Origin: Paraspadella gotoi
Taxonomy: Eukaryota; Chaetognatha
Direction of reading: 5' to 3'
Assembly: GCA_051294375.1 (NCBI GenBank)
Contig: CM119270.1
Location: 4,084,301 to 4,148,300 of the forward strand
DNA: 64,000 nucleotides
Each line of letters starts with the position of its first letter. The first letter of the stretch is position 1. The translations under genes and the position numbers were made by a program. Below the pieces are notes generated by a model. It was not told the origin of the DNA and did no database searches. It was given only the letters and a program-made list of their open reading frames with translations. Below are positions 12,413-25,733 of this stretch, one piece after another.

Positions 12413-13171
12413 GCTACAATCAGACTCTTTAGACAATGGAATCTGAACTTAATTTCGTTCATTCTCTGATATCTCATGACAATATGATCTTTTTCATTTA
12501 AAAAACGTAGCTATAGCTTCCTCTTATCTATACGTCTCTTATAACTCTATGAGCCAATCACGTTCAGATCTAATTCTTCGAGCTTATACATCATTCTTAA
12601 TCTCGATTACTTCATCTATAGCTTTTAAAACGTATAGGGATGAATTTTCATGGTACAGAAACTTTAAAGATCGAATTCCTATAATAATGTGTATCTTTAT
12701 TTTAGAGCAAATTCAGAAAACACACAAGTACTATTATCATTTTTTTCCTTTCAACCTCTCTGTATTCTTCTCGTTACTTTCTTCCCACGATTGTTCTTTT
12801 TCTACCATCTACTGTTGCTCCTCCTTACTCATATCGACCAACCTCACTTGTATTGATTATTACCCCTAAACCTTCTCCATGTTCTCTCCTCCTTTTCCTT
12901 ACTTTTTTTTCTCTATCTCTTTTCTGCCCTTTCTTATCTCCCTCTTTTATTTAATTCCCCTTTTCTTCTGCTACATTCTTCACTATCCCCTTTGCCTCTC
13001 TTTTCATTTTTCACCCTCATCTCTTCATCTTCCCCTCTCCATTTTTGTTTCCCTTTCCTCTCCTTAATTATTCCTTTATAATGAACCAATCGCTAAAATT
13101 TAATCATTATAGAAAGAAAAATTACGTAGCGCATGAGTTACTTTCAATTTGTAGCCTAGCATTTAGTAAAT

Positions 13172-13208
13172 CGACAGATTTGCGGAAAATTTTTCCGCAA
13201 ATCTGTCG
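13172..13208. repeat. Perfect short hairpin
   Basis: A 37-nt near-perfect palindrome: CGACAGATTTGCGGAAAA on the left arm pairs with the right arm with essentially no loop. It is isolated and not linked to any called gene. It recurs at 22,167-22,203. Confidence 0.9.
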
Positions 13209-13892
13209 TTCTGAGAAACAAAACTAGTCCTGACCTTCCGTTGGGTAAAAGGGATGCAGGTATCTTTTTTAATAATCAAGTCAGATATGTACTCAATTTA
13301 AAACTAATAAATGAGTTGAAATATCTCTTTATCAAATAAATGCATCACAAAAATCACAAATAAAGACGTCTCTAAAAATTATTTGTGGCTAACCAAAAAG
13401 TTTTTTTGAATATTTTATAGTGTTAAAGCTATTTCCTGGCTATATTTTCTGTAATTCAACCTATGATTTATTTTTGTCTTAATAAATTTGATAAAGACCT
13501 GAAACTCCAACTTTTGACTTGTTAATTTTAAAATTTATTCATAGACAAAACTATAAATCATGTTAAGACTAATAGATTACCCCAGAGTAAAGAAAGATAA
13601 CGAAGACGGATACTGTTCCAAAGGTAAAAATTTTTCTTAACTTTCATTGCATTCAATCAGAAGTCTAAGTAGAAATGGACCAAAAATGGACAAATTTTTG
13701 GCTAAATTGCCAAATAGTACTATTTTTTACATTAAAACGGTGGAGATGTTTGACTAACCAATCCTTCGTCTCGCCAAATCTCAGTCGTGATCGTGTACAA
13801 AGTTAATCAAATTTAAGTAACACTGAACATATAGTCGACAGAGTCGTTATTTTTTCCGAAATGCAACGTTTGTCGCCGAGATACCAAAAAAT

Positions 13893-14235
13893 ATGCGAGT
13901 TGAAAAAAAAAATTTTGATGCGAGTTAAAAAATGCAATGCCGAAGTTGAAAATTGATGCCGAGTTGAAAAAATGAATGCGAGTTGAAAAAATGAGCATAT
14001 TGAAAAATGATGCGAGTTCAAAAAGATGCGTAGTTGAAAAAATGATGCGAGTTGAAAAAATGTGCGAGTTGAAAATAATGAATGCCGAGTTCAAATAAAA
14101 TGATTCGAGTTAAAAAATGATGCGAGTGCAACAGCATAAATGATACGAGTTTGAAAAAATGATGCGAGTTGTAAAAAATGAGGCAGTTGATGATGCAGTT
14201 GAAAAATTGAAGTTGATAAAATTTGAAGTTGAACA
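13893..14235 (+). repeat. Second GATGCGAGTTGAAAAAT minisatellite array
   Basis: Same unit as at 12,080-12,412, with more variation (GATGCCGAGTTGAAAA, GATGCGAGTTCAAAA). The two arrays are separated by about 1.5 kb of unrelated AT-rich sequence. Confidence 0.9.
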
Positions 14236-14490
14236 ACTAACAAGATAAAAACATACAAGTTAAAACAATTATAAAAACAAAATATAATAAAATATTGAAA
14301 AATATTTTTATACCTCAGCACTGGGTTCATTATTCAATGATTATTATGATCTGTAGATTGATAACATTATAATTGAAAGATATCAATATAACTTATTCAT
14401 CTGCATAGCTGATTACACTAAAATTATCTACGGTAGATCCGATATTGTTTGCTCAAAATTTTGTTTGTAATTTTTGGTTTTTAATTTTAG

Positions 14491-14949
14491 AGACAGTTTG
14501 AGTTTAGTTTTGACAACAATTTATTTAATCAACAGTATGGGGACTAAAACCACCAACATTCATCATCGGCCTTGGTGCGGGAGGCAAGTCATTCGCTCCC
14601 AACCAAACGTCCGGGGTTCTAGCCCGTGTCATCTTGCATTTAGAGGGAGGCCGCTTAAGCCGCCTGTTAACACGGTGTTACAGGCCTATCCGAAGCTCAG
14701 GGACTGCTTATATTAACGGTTCTGTCACTAACACATAACAATATTACTGTCCTTCAACAGACATTGTTTGGCTTCATTTCAAGCCTTATCAGCGTCTGTT
14801 TACTCTCTTTCTCTCTTCCTTTACACAAAATATTTTTTTCAAGTTCACTAACGCTGATGAAGGATGAAATTGAAGCCGAAACAGTTCTGTTTTGATTAAA
14901 TAAATCGTTGTCAAAACTAACTCAAATGTCTCTATGTCCAAACAACAAA
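14491..14949 (+). mobile_element. SINE-like element with inverted ends, tRNA-like box B and hammerhead-like core
   Basis: The ends are inverted repeats of about 40 bp (AGACAGTTTGAGTTTAGTTT near 14,491; its complement ends near 14,933 at CAAATGTCTC). The element is flanked by GTTTTTAATTTTAG on the left (to 14,490) and GTTTTTAATTTTTAG on the right (from about 14,950), a plausible target-site duplication. Inside, TGGTGCGGGAGG (about 14,574) and GGGGTTCTAGCCC (about 14,613) resemble pol III A and B boxes at tRNA-like spacing. A hammerhead-like core follows at 14,854. A second identical copy lies at 23,486-23,944. The SINE assignment is inference. Confidence 0.5.
14854..14892 (+). ncRNA. Hammerhead-ribozyme-like core
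   Basis: CTGATGA (14,854-14,860) is followed by a GG...CC closing segment and then GAAACAGTTCTGTT, which can form a short stem III (ACAG/CTGT) ending at a GUU cleavage-type triplet. Stem II is weak in this copy. On the minus strand at 14,766-14,798 a second, decayed core (CTGATAA, a good GGCTT/AAGCC stem, then AAAC with the G lost) faces it. Identical copy at +8,995. Activity is untested. Confidence 0.4.
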
Positions 14950-15678
14950 GTTTTTAATTTTTAGGTTAGCGAATAGGGACAATTTTTATACTTTTGATTA
15001 TTGATTTATAATTTATTGCTGAATATATTCATTATATGTTTTGTTTCTTTCTTTTTGTAAAAATTGACTAATAAATTGAGTTTTAACCATGCTGCTCCGT
15101 ACTGCTGCAAAAACTAAATGAAAATAAAAGTGAACAAAATCTTGCCAAAAGTATATGAAAAATAAATTCCATATTATTTTTTTGGTATCCTTCACTGTTT
15201 AATCTTTAAATAAACTAGAATTTTCTGAGAAAAAGAATATTGGTTGCCACTACGAAAAAATATAGTCTAGCGACATCATAGGCGAGTGAGTTAATCAAAC
15301 TCCAAAAAGCGCTCATGACATATTATCTAAAAACCATCATGGTTAAAGAGTAGTACATTTTAATAAATCTCATAAGTATTCAGATATATTCATGCTGTCC
15401 TACCTCGCTCCGTCGTCGTTTTTTCCCCTATTTTTTTTAAAGGAAAAAAATACGGTAAACGATATTTTAAAGAGAAAAGATTCAACGAGTTTGACGTCAT
15501 AAATACTTCTGTTCTGTGAACCTATACTGTAAGCACTAATGAGTCGTATTTACTTTTCAAAATTTTTTTCCATTTCTATCCACCTGTCCCAGCACGGTGC
15601 TCTAACTTTGGTATGATTGTTGAAGGGGATACGGGTTTTCCATGCAACTATCACGAATAACAGATGGATGCTCCTCCC

Positions 15679-15684
<6 letters not shown>

Positions 15685-15734
<50 letters not shown>

Positions 15735-16173
15735 GAGAGAGAGAGAGCGGAACTTGAAGAAGAGAAGAGAAAATGGGGCGATTAACAATGGGGTCGTTTG
15801 ATTCTCACTTTTGATAAAGTGAGAATCTCTATTGGATCACGATTTCTATCAATTGCGACTGGCCCATGGGTCGTCGTCGTCGTTGTCGTCGTCGTTGTTG
15901 ACGTCGTTGTCGTCATCGTTGTTGTCGTCGTCGTTGTTGTCGTCGTTGTCATCGTCTTTCTCATCTTCGACGTCAAATTAAATTACTTGCGTGAACAAAG
16001 ACTTCTCGTTGAGTTGTTGTTGTTGTCGCTGTTGTTGTTTTTGTTGTTGTTATAATTTCATGATCACGATGATGATGATAATGATGATTACGATAATGAA
16101 TATGACGACGAAGTGAACATCTATGATAACGACGACTAATTCGATGGCATCGCAAATTTCCCAGGCGACGAAA

Positions 16174-16205
<32 letters not shown>
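15685..16205. repeat. GA run and GTC/GAC trinucleotide repeats at the unit edge
   Basis: (GA)n at 15,681-15,748, GTCGTC/GTTGTC repeats at 15,870-15,958, and a GAC run at 16,160-16,205 that abuts the 25-N gap. The open frames are poly-Val or poly-Thr repeat translations. Confidence 0.85.
15800..15827. repeat. Perfect 12-bp hairpin
   Basis: GATTCTCACTTT, a TGAT loop, then AAAGTGAGAATC. The hairpin is preserved at about 24,826-24,853 although the surrounding edge sequence of copy 2 is noisy. Confidence 0.9.
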
Positions 16206-16230
16206 NNNNNNNNNNNNNNNNNNNNNNNNN

Positions 16231-19200
16231 GCTCAAGCCAAAAGTTTCCAAAACGATACAGGGTGAGTAAAAAAAAATGCTTAGGATTGTATTAGTATTA
16301 ACGTCTTTTCAAAAAATGTTACTTATTTACTTTGTATTTGACGTAGCAGTATTTGACGACCGTTGTAGAAGGATGAACAAGTTCAGTTTCAAATTTTTTG
16401 ATTACATTATCTAATTTTATTTTTACTTCGTCAATTTTTATTCACATGTTTCAGTTTTCAAATTTCCATCGGACTTTCCAATCACAAAATCCCAAATATT
16501 TTCCTTCTCCTCTTTGTCGGAATTTATGAAAAACTTTTTCCCATTGGATCGGACAGTGCGCGTTACTGCTACTCCACGAAGTCCGTTCGTACGTGCGGCG
16601 TCTGAAAAAGCGTCCCGAGCGCCCAATTAACTCCCGTCACGAGGCGTCTGGCTCGTCGGTCCAGTGAGTCCCTGCGTTCGCCCATCGCAGGTACGCTCGA
16701 GTCTACCTTTCCTCATCTTCGCCCTTGACATTTCTCCGTTCACTTCTTCTCTTCCACAGCATTCTCTTTCAAATTTCTTTTTCATTAGATAACAAGCATT
16801 GTATATATTATCCAATTTACGTTTAAATCTCGTATTCCACTTTTAACAAATAGATTTACTAAAGATAAATGAAATAAATAAATAAAATAATAAAAAATAA
16901 ATAAATAAATAAATAAATAATAAATAATAAATAAATGAAGATAATAATAAATAAATGAACAATTTAAAAACGTTACTTAAAATTACCAGAATATGACACA
17001 AATTCGTTATGTTCTCCTTCATCTTTTAATACCCCTACCTCTTTCAAAACCGCTGACCTCTTATCAAGACCCCTTGACCTCTTTCCAGGGCCCTAACCCC
17101 CCAGGGAACCCTTCTTCTTTTCCCCCCCCAACCCCCGACTCTAAATCATTCCATACCCTTACAGCCCTTGCGCCAAAGAGGTCGCCTCCTCCAAACGCCC
17201 TCTTTTCCCGTCCCTCCTCACAAGACTCCCCCCCCCACTTTCATACAAAACTAAGGTACTTTTTGTACAAAGAATTTTCTCACTATATCCTCTTTCCCCC
17301 TTCCCCCTTTCATTTCCATCGAATCCATTCTCCGAGCCCACCCCCCCGCCAAATAAATACAATCTTCATTCTCAGCATTATCATCACCAATAATCCTCTT
17401 CGTGCCTTTCCTACTCCCACACCTCACCCCTTATTCTCACCGCCCACTCTACTAGAATCTCACCCGCCCACCCCGCCATAACCTGTTCCAAAAAAGAAAA
17501 CCCCTAACCCTTCAGATCTGTTAAGCCGATTTAGAAATCAGTATAACCCTAGCGACCCCACCCACCCCCCGCCCTCACCGTTTCCATCATTTCTCATACG
17601 ATTTCTTTGCGTAAATATGGCGTGAGTTTCGATGCTGGGTTTTCACTCGACGCGACAAATTATGGAGGAGGAAAATTTTTCAATCTCGAAAAAGAAAGGT
17701 ACGTGGGAGAAAATGGCAGTTGGTGGGGGTGAGGTGGAAAGGGTTGTGGAGGGGTGGAGGTGAAAAAGTAGGTTGGAGAGGTAATGACGAATCGAGTGAG
17801 TGGAGTCGATGATTAAAGCTTCAATTTCTTTATAAACTTGAGGAAATCTTAAACATCATTTAGAGATGAACTAAATTGCCTGATGTATAATGGTAGTTAT
17901 ATAGTTTTGTAAATTAAGGGAGGAGCATACAAGTTGTAGGGCCATATCTCATTAGTTACAGCAATTCTATTAGAACGTCGAACCGCACCTCTATCATTCG
18001 AACGCGGAGACTTAGAGTTACCAATGAAAATTCTCTTTTGAAAAAATTCCAGCGCCAAAAGAATGACGGAGACATTCATTTTTTGCCACATATCCTCACC
18101 TATAATATCTAGGTTCTACCGCATCCTATTTTCTTAAATATTCTTCCATCTTCAATAGACAAAAATGACACAAGAGCATTGAAAGGCCAAATCTTTGTGA
18201 ACGCCAAAAAAATATAGAAAATTTTTTTGGGTTGCGTCAAAATCGATAGCAGCTAGGACTGCGTAATCTCCTAATATTATCGTATATGAACGACAGTCGC
18301 GCTCATTCTTATCTATCTTTATTTGCTTATGTGAATTTTTTCTTTCAAAACCTTTTATTCGATTTTAACAAAAACTTTTTCTTCAGGTAAAGAAGAATTG
18401 ATTTTTCATAAATTTTAAGAAAGTTTGTATTTTTTACTTCTACTGCACATAAACAAGGAAAGTCATAAATGAAAGCTGATCGCCACGCTAGATGGATACT
18501 AGAAAACAACAAAGAAAGTCCGTAAAACAACTCTATACGTTTTAACTTTTACGTAACAAAAAAAGAAATCCTAGTCGAAGATGATTATTGATGTGAAAAA
18601 CAAGGAAAAAAAGTGGTTGGTGACGGTTTGGAGAACTAATACCTAAAAGAAAGAATAGGAAAGTGAAATAGCAAGCACCAGCCCAAAGGTTAGATAACAA
18701 TCAATCCAACTTGAATAAATAAGGCTTGTATAAAAGAGATAATAAAACAAGATCTGCAACATGTCTCATCTGCCCCACTGATCATTAGCTGTACGTCACT
18801 GGCCACGACAATAATAACGATGACATGATGGCTGACGACGAATACCGATGACTTGATGATGATTTGTGCTGTATCGCCTGGCGAGCGAATCGCCGTAGAT
18901 GGAAGACGTCTCAACGTCCGACGATGAAATGAAAATATCTTCGTTCAATGTTTTCCCAAATTCGCGACCGGAGTCTTGACTACGGATAAATTGAAGAGAG
19001 GGAAAAATGGTTGGCCGAGCAATCTGGGTTATTTAGTAACGTCTGGTTTGCAATTCTTGAATTCTTCCATTGCTTCTAAGATTATTACGTCGAAACCGTT
19101 TTAAGACCGTTCATTTCCTTTAACCGATATTTTATGGTTTATCTATGGATCGTTACAAACAATTTGCTAAATGCTTTAATCCTCGCCTGTTATAACTCGA

Positions 19201-22200
19201 TAAATAACACATTTGAAACCTCACAAGATTGAGGGGCGGACCCGAATCAAAGTGGATTATAGATCGGATCTGTTTACAAAAAAATTTTTTTTTTATCTCG
19301 CAATCGCTTAGTCATTGCGCGATATTGTAACGCTTTTGCACATAAGGGCTTCGTCGTCGTCGTTTGTCGTCATCGTCGGTTGCGTTGTTGCTTGGCGTTC
19401 CAATTATAGATCGCCTCTTTTATGATATAACTTGGGTTTATGAAGCTGATAATTTATTACAGCTTCTCATCACAATGTGCTTAATAAATGATCTGGACGT
19501 TATTAAAGAATTTGTTTACCTTTTATTCCAAAACAATATAATTATCTCTTTTTATTTCCTCTTTCTCTCTTTCTCTTTCTCTCTTTTAATTGTCTCTCTC
19601 CTCTCAATCTTTCCGAGTCACTGATTCATTAGGGGGAAAAAACGAGTCTGCATAGCTGGCTCTGCTGCTGCCTTTGATTTTTTTCTTTTTCTCTCTCTCT
19701 CTTCTCGATCGCATTCGTGCATGTTATCATTTTTGCTATCGATACATTAGGTTTATTCTTTTTTTTTTTCAGGGCTACGTCTGCTGATAATTTATTTTTG
19801 ACATTAACATTTTTTTTTCTTTTTTTCAGAAAATGTAATTAATTATAATTTATAAATATAATTTTTTTTCTGTTATAAATTAATTTTCTTTTCTCAATTT
19901 TATTTTTTATATCAAAATTTGCGTCAATCCATATTTTTCTTACTGCATGATTGGCGACGATACCTTATGCTTTTAAGATTTGTAAATATTCTTCTTTTTT
20001 CTTGTTACCCTGGTTTCTGCAGGTTGATTCCAAGTTTTTATTTTTAATTCTTTATACTTTCCGCCTCTGCTTTTCAAATAACGCTTGTCAACAGGACACT
20101 ACAAGATCAGATTTCGTTTTCTTGGAATGAATAGAAAAAAAAAATGGGAGTCATTTTTGGTTTAATGTTTTTGTTTCTTTCAGATGAGTTTTACGAAAAA
20201 GCTCCAAGTTTATCTCACATGGATCAATCATAATGTCCTCGGAATAGTGAAATTCGCAATACGTATTAATTTATTTATTTAATCCAAACTTTAATATTTT
20301 ATTAGCATGAAACAAATTTTTACAGCATTGAACACATTATTTTTTTTATATCACTCAATCATCTAACGAAGAGAATTCAAGTTGTATTAAAGCATTGAAA
20401 TTGAGCCAGCACAGAAGCCATTTCTCCTTTATTAGTCCCTGCGCTTATTATAGGTTTATCTTCAAACCCAACACATGTCGATCCGTCAGTCCCCGCTCGT
20501 TCAACCTTGTCGTATTTATTTAGATCATATCAGAAATTAAATTATGATAAAGTATGTAAAGATGAGTCCGTCCATCCGTCGTCCATCCGTCTTCCACTTA
20601 GCATTAACTCGAATTGGTTTTGTAAATTTTAAATTTTCTCGTCTTCCAGACAATCTCAGATCTCCACAATTGACGTGTCGAACTGAAAATGAATTGGAAT
20701 TTACAATTTTAATAATGATTTTCCAAAGCAAGATTTAAAATCATAAAATTAAAGAGTTGATTTTTTATGATATCATCTATATCTTCTTCTGAAGTAATTT
20801 TATGAATGCCATGATCCGTGAATAATTGTTGACAGTGTCTATCTGATTTGAATATCACAACAATGATTAGAGTTAGGAATGTGAAATAAATAATCGGTAG
20901 TACGATTGGATCTGCTTTAGCGATTCACTATGCTATTAATTTAAATTTAAAAAAAATTTTTCTGGTACCAAACTTTTTATTTTATTATTAAGTCAACTTA
21001 TTTTCTATCTATATGTAAAATAACAATTTTTTAGTCTTATAAACATAGCATGACCAATTAAAATAAATTATACAAATTAAAAATGATGCGTTAAAAAAAT
21101 CATATGAGTTAAAAAAATTATATAAATAAAAATGAATATAGTGAAAAATGATGCGAGTTGAAAAAGATGACGCAGTTGAAAAACATAGCGATTAAAAATG
21201 ATGCGAGAGAAAAAAATGATGCGAGTGAAAAATGATGCGAGTTGAAAAATCGATGCGAGTTGAAAATGATGCGATTGAAAAATGATGCGTAGTTGAAAAA
21301 TGATGGCGAGTTGAAAAATGATGCAGTTGAAAATGATGCGGTTGAAAAGAATGCGAGTGAAAAAATGTGCTGAAGTGAAACAAAATGATGCGAGTTGAAA
21401 AAGGTCCGCTACAATCAGACTCTTTAGACAATGGAATCTGAACTTAATTTCGTTCATTCTCTGATATCTCATGACAATATGATCTTTTTCATTTAAAAAA
21501 CGTAGCTATAGCTTCCTCTTATCTATACGTCTCTTATAACTCTATGAGCCAATCACGTTCAGATCTAATTCTTCGAGCTTATACATCATTCTTAATCTCG
21601 ATTACTTCATCTATAGCTTTTAAAACGTATAGGGATGAATTTTCATGGTACAGAAACTTTAAAGATCGAATTCCTATAATAATGTGTATCTTTATTTTAG
21701 AGCAAATTCAGAAAACACACAAGTACTATTATCATTTTTTTCCTTTCAACCTCTCTGTATTCTTCTCGTTACTTTCTTCCCACGATTGTTCTTTTTCTAC
21801 CATCTACTGTTGCTCCTCCTTACTCATATCGACCAACCTCACTTGTATTGATTATTACCCCTAAACCTTCTCCATGTTCTCTCCTCCTTTTCCTTACTTT
21901 TTTTTCTCTATCTCTTTTCTGCCCTTTCTTATCTCCCTCTTTTATTTAATTCCCCTTTTCTTCTGCTACATTCTTCACTATCCCCTTTGCCTCTCTTTTC
22001 ATTTTTCACCCTCATCTCTTCATCTTCCCCTCTCCATTTTTGTTTCCCTTTCCTCTCCTTAATTATTCCTTTATAATGAACCAATCGCTAAAATTTAATC
22101 ATTATAGAAAGAAAAATTACGTAGCGCATGAGTTACTTTCAATTTGTAGCCTAGCATTTAGTAAATCGACAGATTTGCGGAAAATTTTTCCGCAAATCTG

Positions 22201-25200
22201 TCGTTCTGAGAAACAAAACTAGTCCTGACCTTCCGTTGGGTAAAAGGGATGCAGGTATCTTTTTTAATAATCAAGTCAGATATGTACTCAATTTAAAACT
22301 AATAAATGAGTTGAAATATCTCTTTATCAAATAAATGCATCACAAAAATCACAAATAAAGACGTCTCTAAAAATTATTTGTGGCTAACCAAAAAGTTTTT
22401 TTGAATATTTTATAGTGTTAAAGCTATTTCCTGGCTATATTTTCTGTAATTCAACCTATGATTTATTTTTGTCTTAATAAATTTGATAAAGACCTGAAAC
22501 TCCAACTTTTGACTTGTTAATTTTAAAATTTATTCATAGACAAAACTATAAATCATGTTAAGACTAATAGATTACCCCAGAGTAAAGAAAGATAACGAAG
22601 ACGGATACTGTTCCAAAGGTAAAAATTTTTCTTAACTTTCATTGCATTCAATCAGAAGTCTAAGTAGAAATGGACCAAAAATGGACAAATTTTTGGCTAA
22701 ATTGCCAAATAGTACTATTTTTTACATTAAAACGGTGGAGATGTTTGACTAACCAATCCTTCGTCTCGCCAAATCTCAGTCGTGATCGTGTACAAAGTTA
22801 ATCAAATTTAAGTAACACTGAACATATAGTCGACAGAGTCGTTATTTTTTCCGAAATGCAACGTTTGTCGCCGAGATACCAAAAAATATGCGAGTTGAAA
22901 AAAAAAATTTTGATGCGAGTTAAAAAATGCAATGCCGAAGTTGAAAATTGATGCCGAGTTGAAAAAATGAATGCGAGTTGAAAAAATGAGCATATTGAAA
23001 AATGATGCGAGTTCAAAAAGATGCGTAGTTGAAAAAATGATGCGAGTTGAAAAAATGTGCGAGTTGAAAATAATGAATGCCGAGTTCAAATAAAATGATT
23101 CGAGTTAAAAAATGATGCGAGTGCAACAGCATAAATGATACGAGTTTGAAAAAATGATGCGAGTTGTAAAAAATGAGGCAGTTGATGATGCAGTTGAAAA
23201 ATTGAAGTTGATAAAATTTGAAGTTGAACAACTAACAAGATAAAAACATACAAGTTAAAACAATTATAAAAACAAAATATAATAAAATATTGAAAAATAT
23301 TTTTATACCTCAGCACTGGGTTCATTATTCAATGATTATTATGATCTGTAGATTGATAACATTATAATTGAAAGATATCAATATAACTTATTCATCTGCA
23401 TAGCTGATTACACTAAAATTATCTACGGTAGATCCGATATTGTTTGCTCAAAATTTTGTTTGTAATTTTTGGTTTTTAATTTTAGAGACAGTTTGAGTTT
23501 AGTTTTGACAACAATTTATTTAATCAACAGTATGGGGACTAAAACCACCAACATTCATCATCGGCCTTGGTGCGGGAGGCAAGTCATTCGCTCCCAACCA
23601 AACGTCCGGGGTTCTAGCCCGTGTCATCTTGCATTTAGAGGGAGGCCGCTTAAGCCGCCTGTTAACACGGTGTTACAGGCCTATCCGAAGCTCAGGGACT
23701 GCTTATATTAACGGTTCTGTCACTAACACATAACAATATTACTGTCCTTCAACAGACATTGTTTGGCTTCATTTCAAGCCTTATCAGCGTCTGTTTACTC
23801 TCTTTCTCTCTTCCTTTACACAAAATATTTTTTTCAAGTTCACTAACGCTGATGAAGGATGAAATTGAAGCCGAAACAGTTCTGTTTTGATTAAATAAAT
23901 CGTTGTCAAAACTAACTCAAATGTCTCTATGTCCAAACAACAAAGTTTTTAATTTTTAGGTTAGCGAATAGGGACAATTTTTATACTTTTGATTATTGAT
24001 TTATAATTTATTGCTGAATATATTCATTATATGTTTTGTTTCTTTCTTTTTGTAAAAATTGACTAATAAATTGAGTTTTAACCATGCTGCTCCGTACTGC
24101 TGCAAAAACTAAATGAAAATAAAAGTGAACAAAATCTTGCCAAAAGTATATGAAAAATAAATTCCATATTATTTTTTTGGTATCCTTCACTGTTTAATCT
24201 TTAAATAAACTAGAATTTTCTGAGAAAAAGAATATTGGTTGCCACTACGAAAAAATATAGTCTAGCGACATCATAGGCGAGTGAGTTAATCAAACTCCAA
24301 AAAGCGCTCATGACATATTATCTAAAAACCATCATGGTTAAAGAGTAGTACATTTTAATAAATCTCATAAGTATTCAGATATATTCATGCTGTCCTACCT
24401 CGCTCCGTCGTCGTTTTTTCCCCTATTTTTTTTAAAGGAAAAAAATACGGTAAACGATATTTTAAAGAGAAAAGATTCAACGAGTTTGACGTCATAAATA
24501 CTTCTGTTCTGTGAACCTATACTGTAAGCACTAATGAGTCGTATTTACTTTTCAAAATTTTTTTCCATTTCTATCCACCTGTCCCAGCACGGTGCTCTAA
24601 CTTTGGTATGATTGTTGAAGGGGATACGGGTTTTCCATGCAACTATCACGAATAACAGATGGATGCTCCTCCCTTAAGAGAGAGAGAGAGAGAGAGAAGA
24701 GAGAGAGAGGATGAAGAGAGAGAGGAGAGAGAGAGGAGAGAGGGAGAGACGAGAAAGAACGGAAAGAAAAGGGGACTGAGAAGAAAGAGAAGAGAAATGG
24801 GGCGATTCAACAATGGGGTCGTTTGATTCTCACTTTTGATAAAGTGAGAATCTCTAATTGGATTCTCGATTTCTATCAATGCGATGCCCATGGGTCGATC
24901 GTCGTCGTGTGTTGACTGTCGTGTGTCGTCGTCGTGTTGTCGTCGTTTGTCATCGTCCTTCTCATCGTCGACGTCAAATTAAATTACTCGTGAACAAAGA
25001 CTTCTCGTTGGTTGTTGTGTGTCCTGTTGTGTTTTTGTTTTGTTATATTTCATGATCCACGATGTGATGATAAGATGATTACGATAATGATACATGAGAC
25101 GACGAAGTGAACATCTATATAACGAGACTAATTCGATGCATCGCCAAATTTCAGCGGAACACGGCACGCGCGACGACACGACGACGACGAGACGACGACG

Positions 25201-25285
25201 ACGATCGCGACGATGTGATGTTTGATGATTCATGCATACGAATGGACAGAGGAGGATTTGTTTCGCAGCTCAAAGCCAGAGACCA
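16231..25285 (+). repeat. ~9 kb tandem unit, copy 2 (noisy edges)
   Basis: Repeats copy 1. The left edge (16,231-17,705) and right edge (24,690-25,285) carry dozens of one-base insertions and deletions relative to copy 1, including in homopolymers, while the core 17,706-24,695 looks identical at offset 8,995. Individual features repeat at the same offset: minisatellites at 21,075-21,407 and 22,888-23,230, hairpin 22,167-22,203, SINE-like element 23,486-23,944. An identical core with ragged ends next to a 25-N gap argues for a falsely duplicated or over-extended contig rather than a recent genomic duplication. Confidence 0.88.
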
Positions 25286-25347
25286 ATTTTTTTTTCCTCT
25301 CAGCTGATCATGATTAGCGTCGCGAAATTAAATCAGTTTCGCGCGCT

Positions 25348-25520
25348 GAGTAATTATATCCGGGAGGCGATGGAAGAGTGTTAAGTAATTACATCCGGGC
25401 GACGATGGAAGCGTGATAAGTAATTACATCCGGGAGATGATAAAAGCGTGTGAAGTAATTACATCCGGAAACTGATGGAAGTGTGTTAAATAATTACTTC
25501 CCGGAGATGATGGAAGCGGA
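25348..25520 (+). repeat. Five-copy 35-bp array with TAATTA and ACATCCGG
   Basis: Five units of about 35 bp. Each carries AGTAATTACATCCGGGAGAT or a close variant followed by GATGGAAGCGTGT. Each unit therefore carries a TAATTA core (homeodomain-type site) next to ACATCCGG or a variant (ETS-type site); unit 1 has ATATCCGG and unit 5 ACTTCCCGG. The array ends about 215 bp before the candidate start codon at 25,734, so a cis-regulatory role is conceivable. It may equally be a plain minisatellite. Confidence 0.75.
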
Positions 25521-25733
25521 TCTCAGAAAAAACCTTTGAGAGATAAAGAAAACAATAATGAAAATTTAAATATATAATTGTACAAAAAGTTAAAGAATAT
25601 CATTGAATTCTAACAATATGTACCCCAAGTTAAATTAATAAAACTTTTATTTATCTTCGTACAAAATTCTGTTTTAAAACTACTTCATGTTATTAATATT
25701 TTTAATAATTTTCATTAGTATTATTATGATATC

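Noticed and set aside
12082-12477. 131-codon minus-strand ORF rich in Phe/His/Ser (repeated at 21,077)
   Set aside because: It is the antisense translation of the GATGCGAGTTGAAAAAT minisatellite.
14574-14640. Functional tRNA gene
   Set aside because: A- and B-box-like motifs are present, but no complete cloverleaf or acceptor stem can be drawn; a SINE head fits better.
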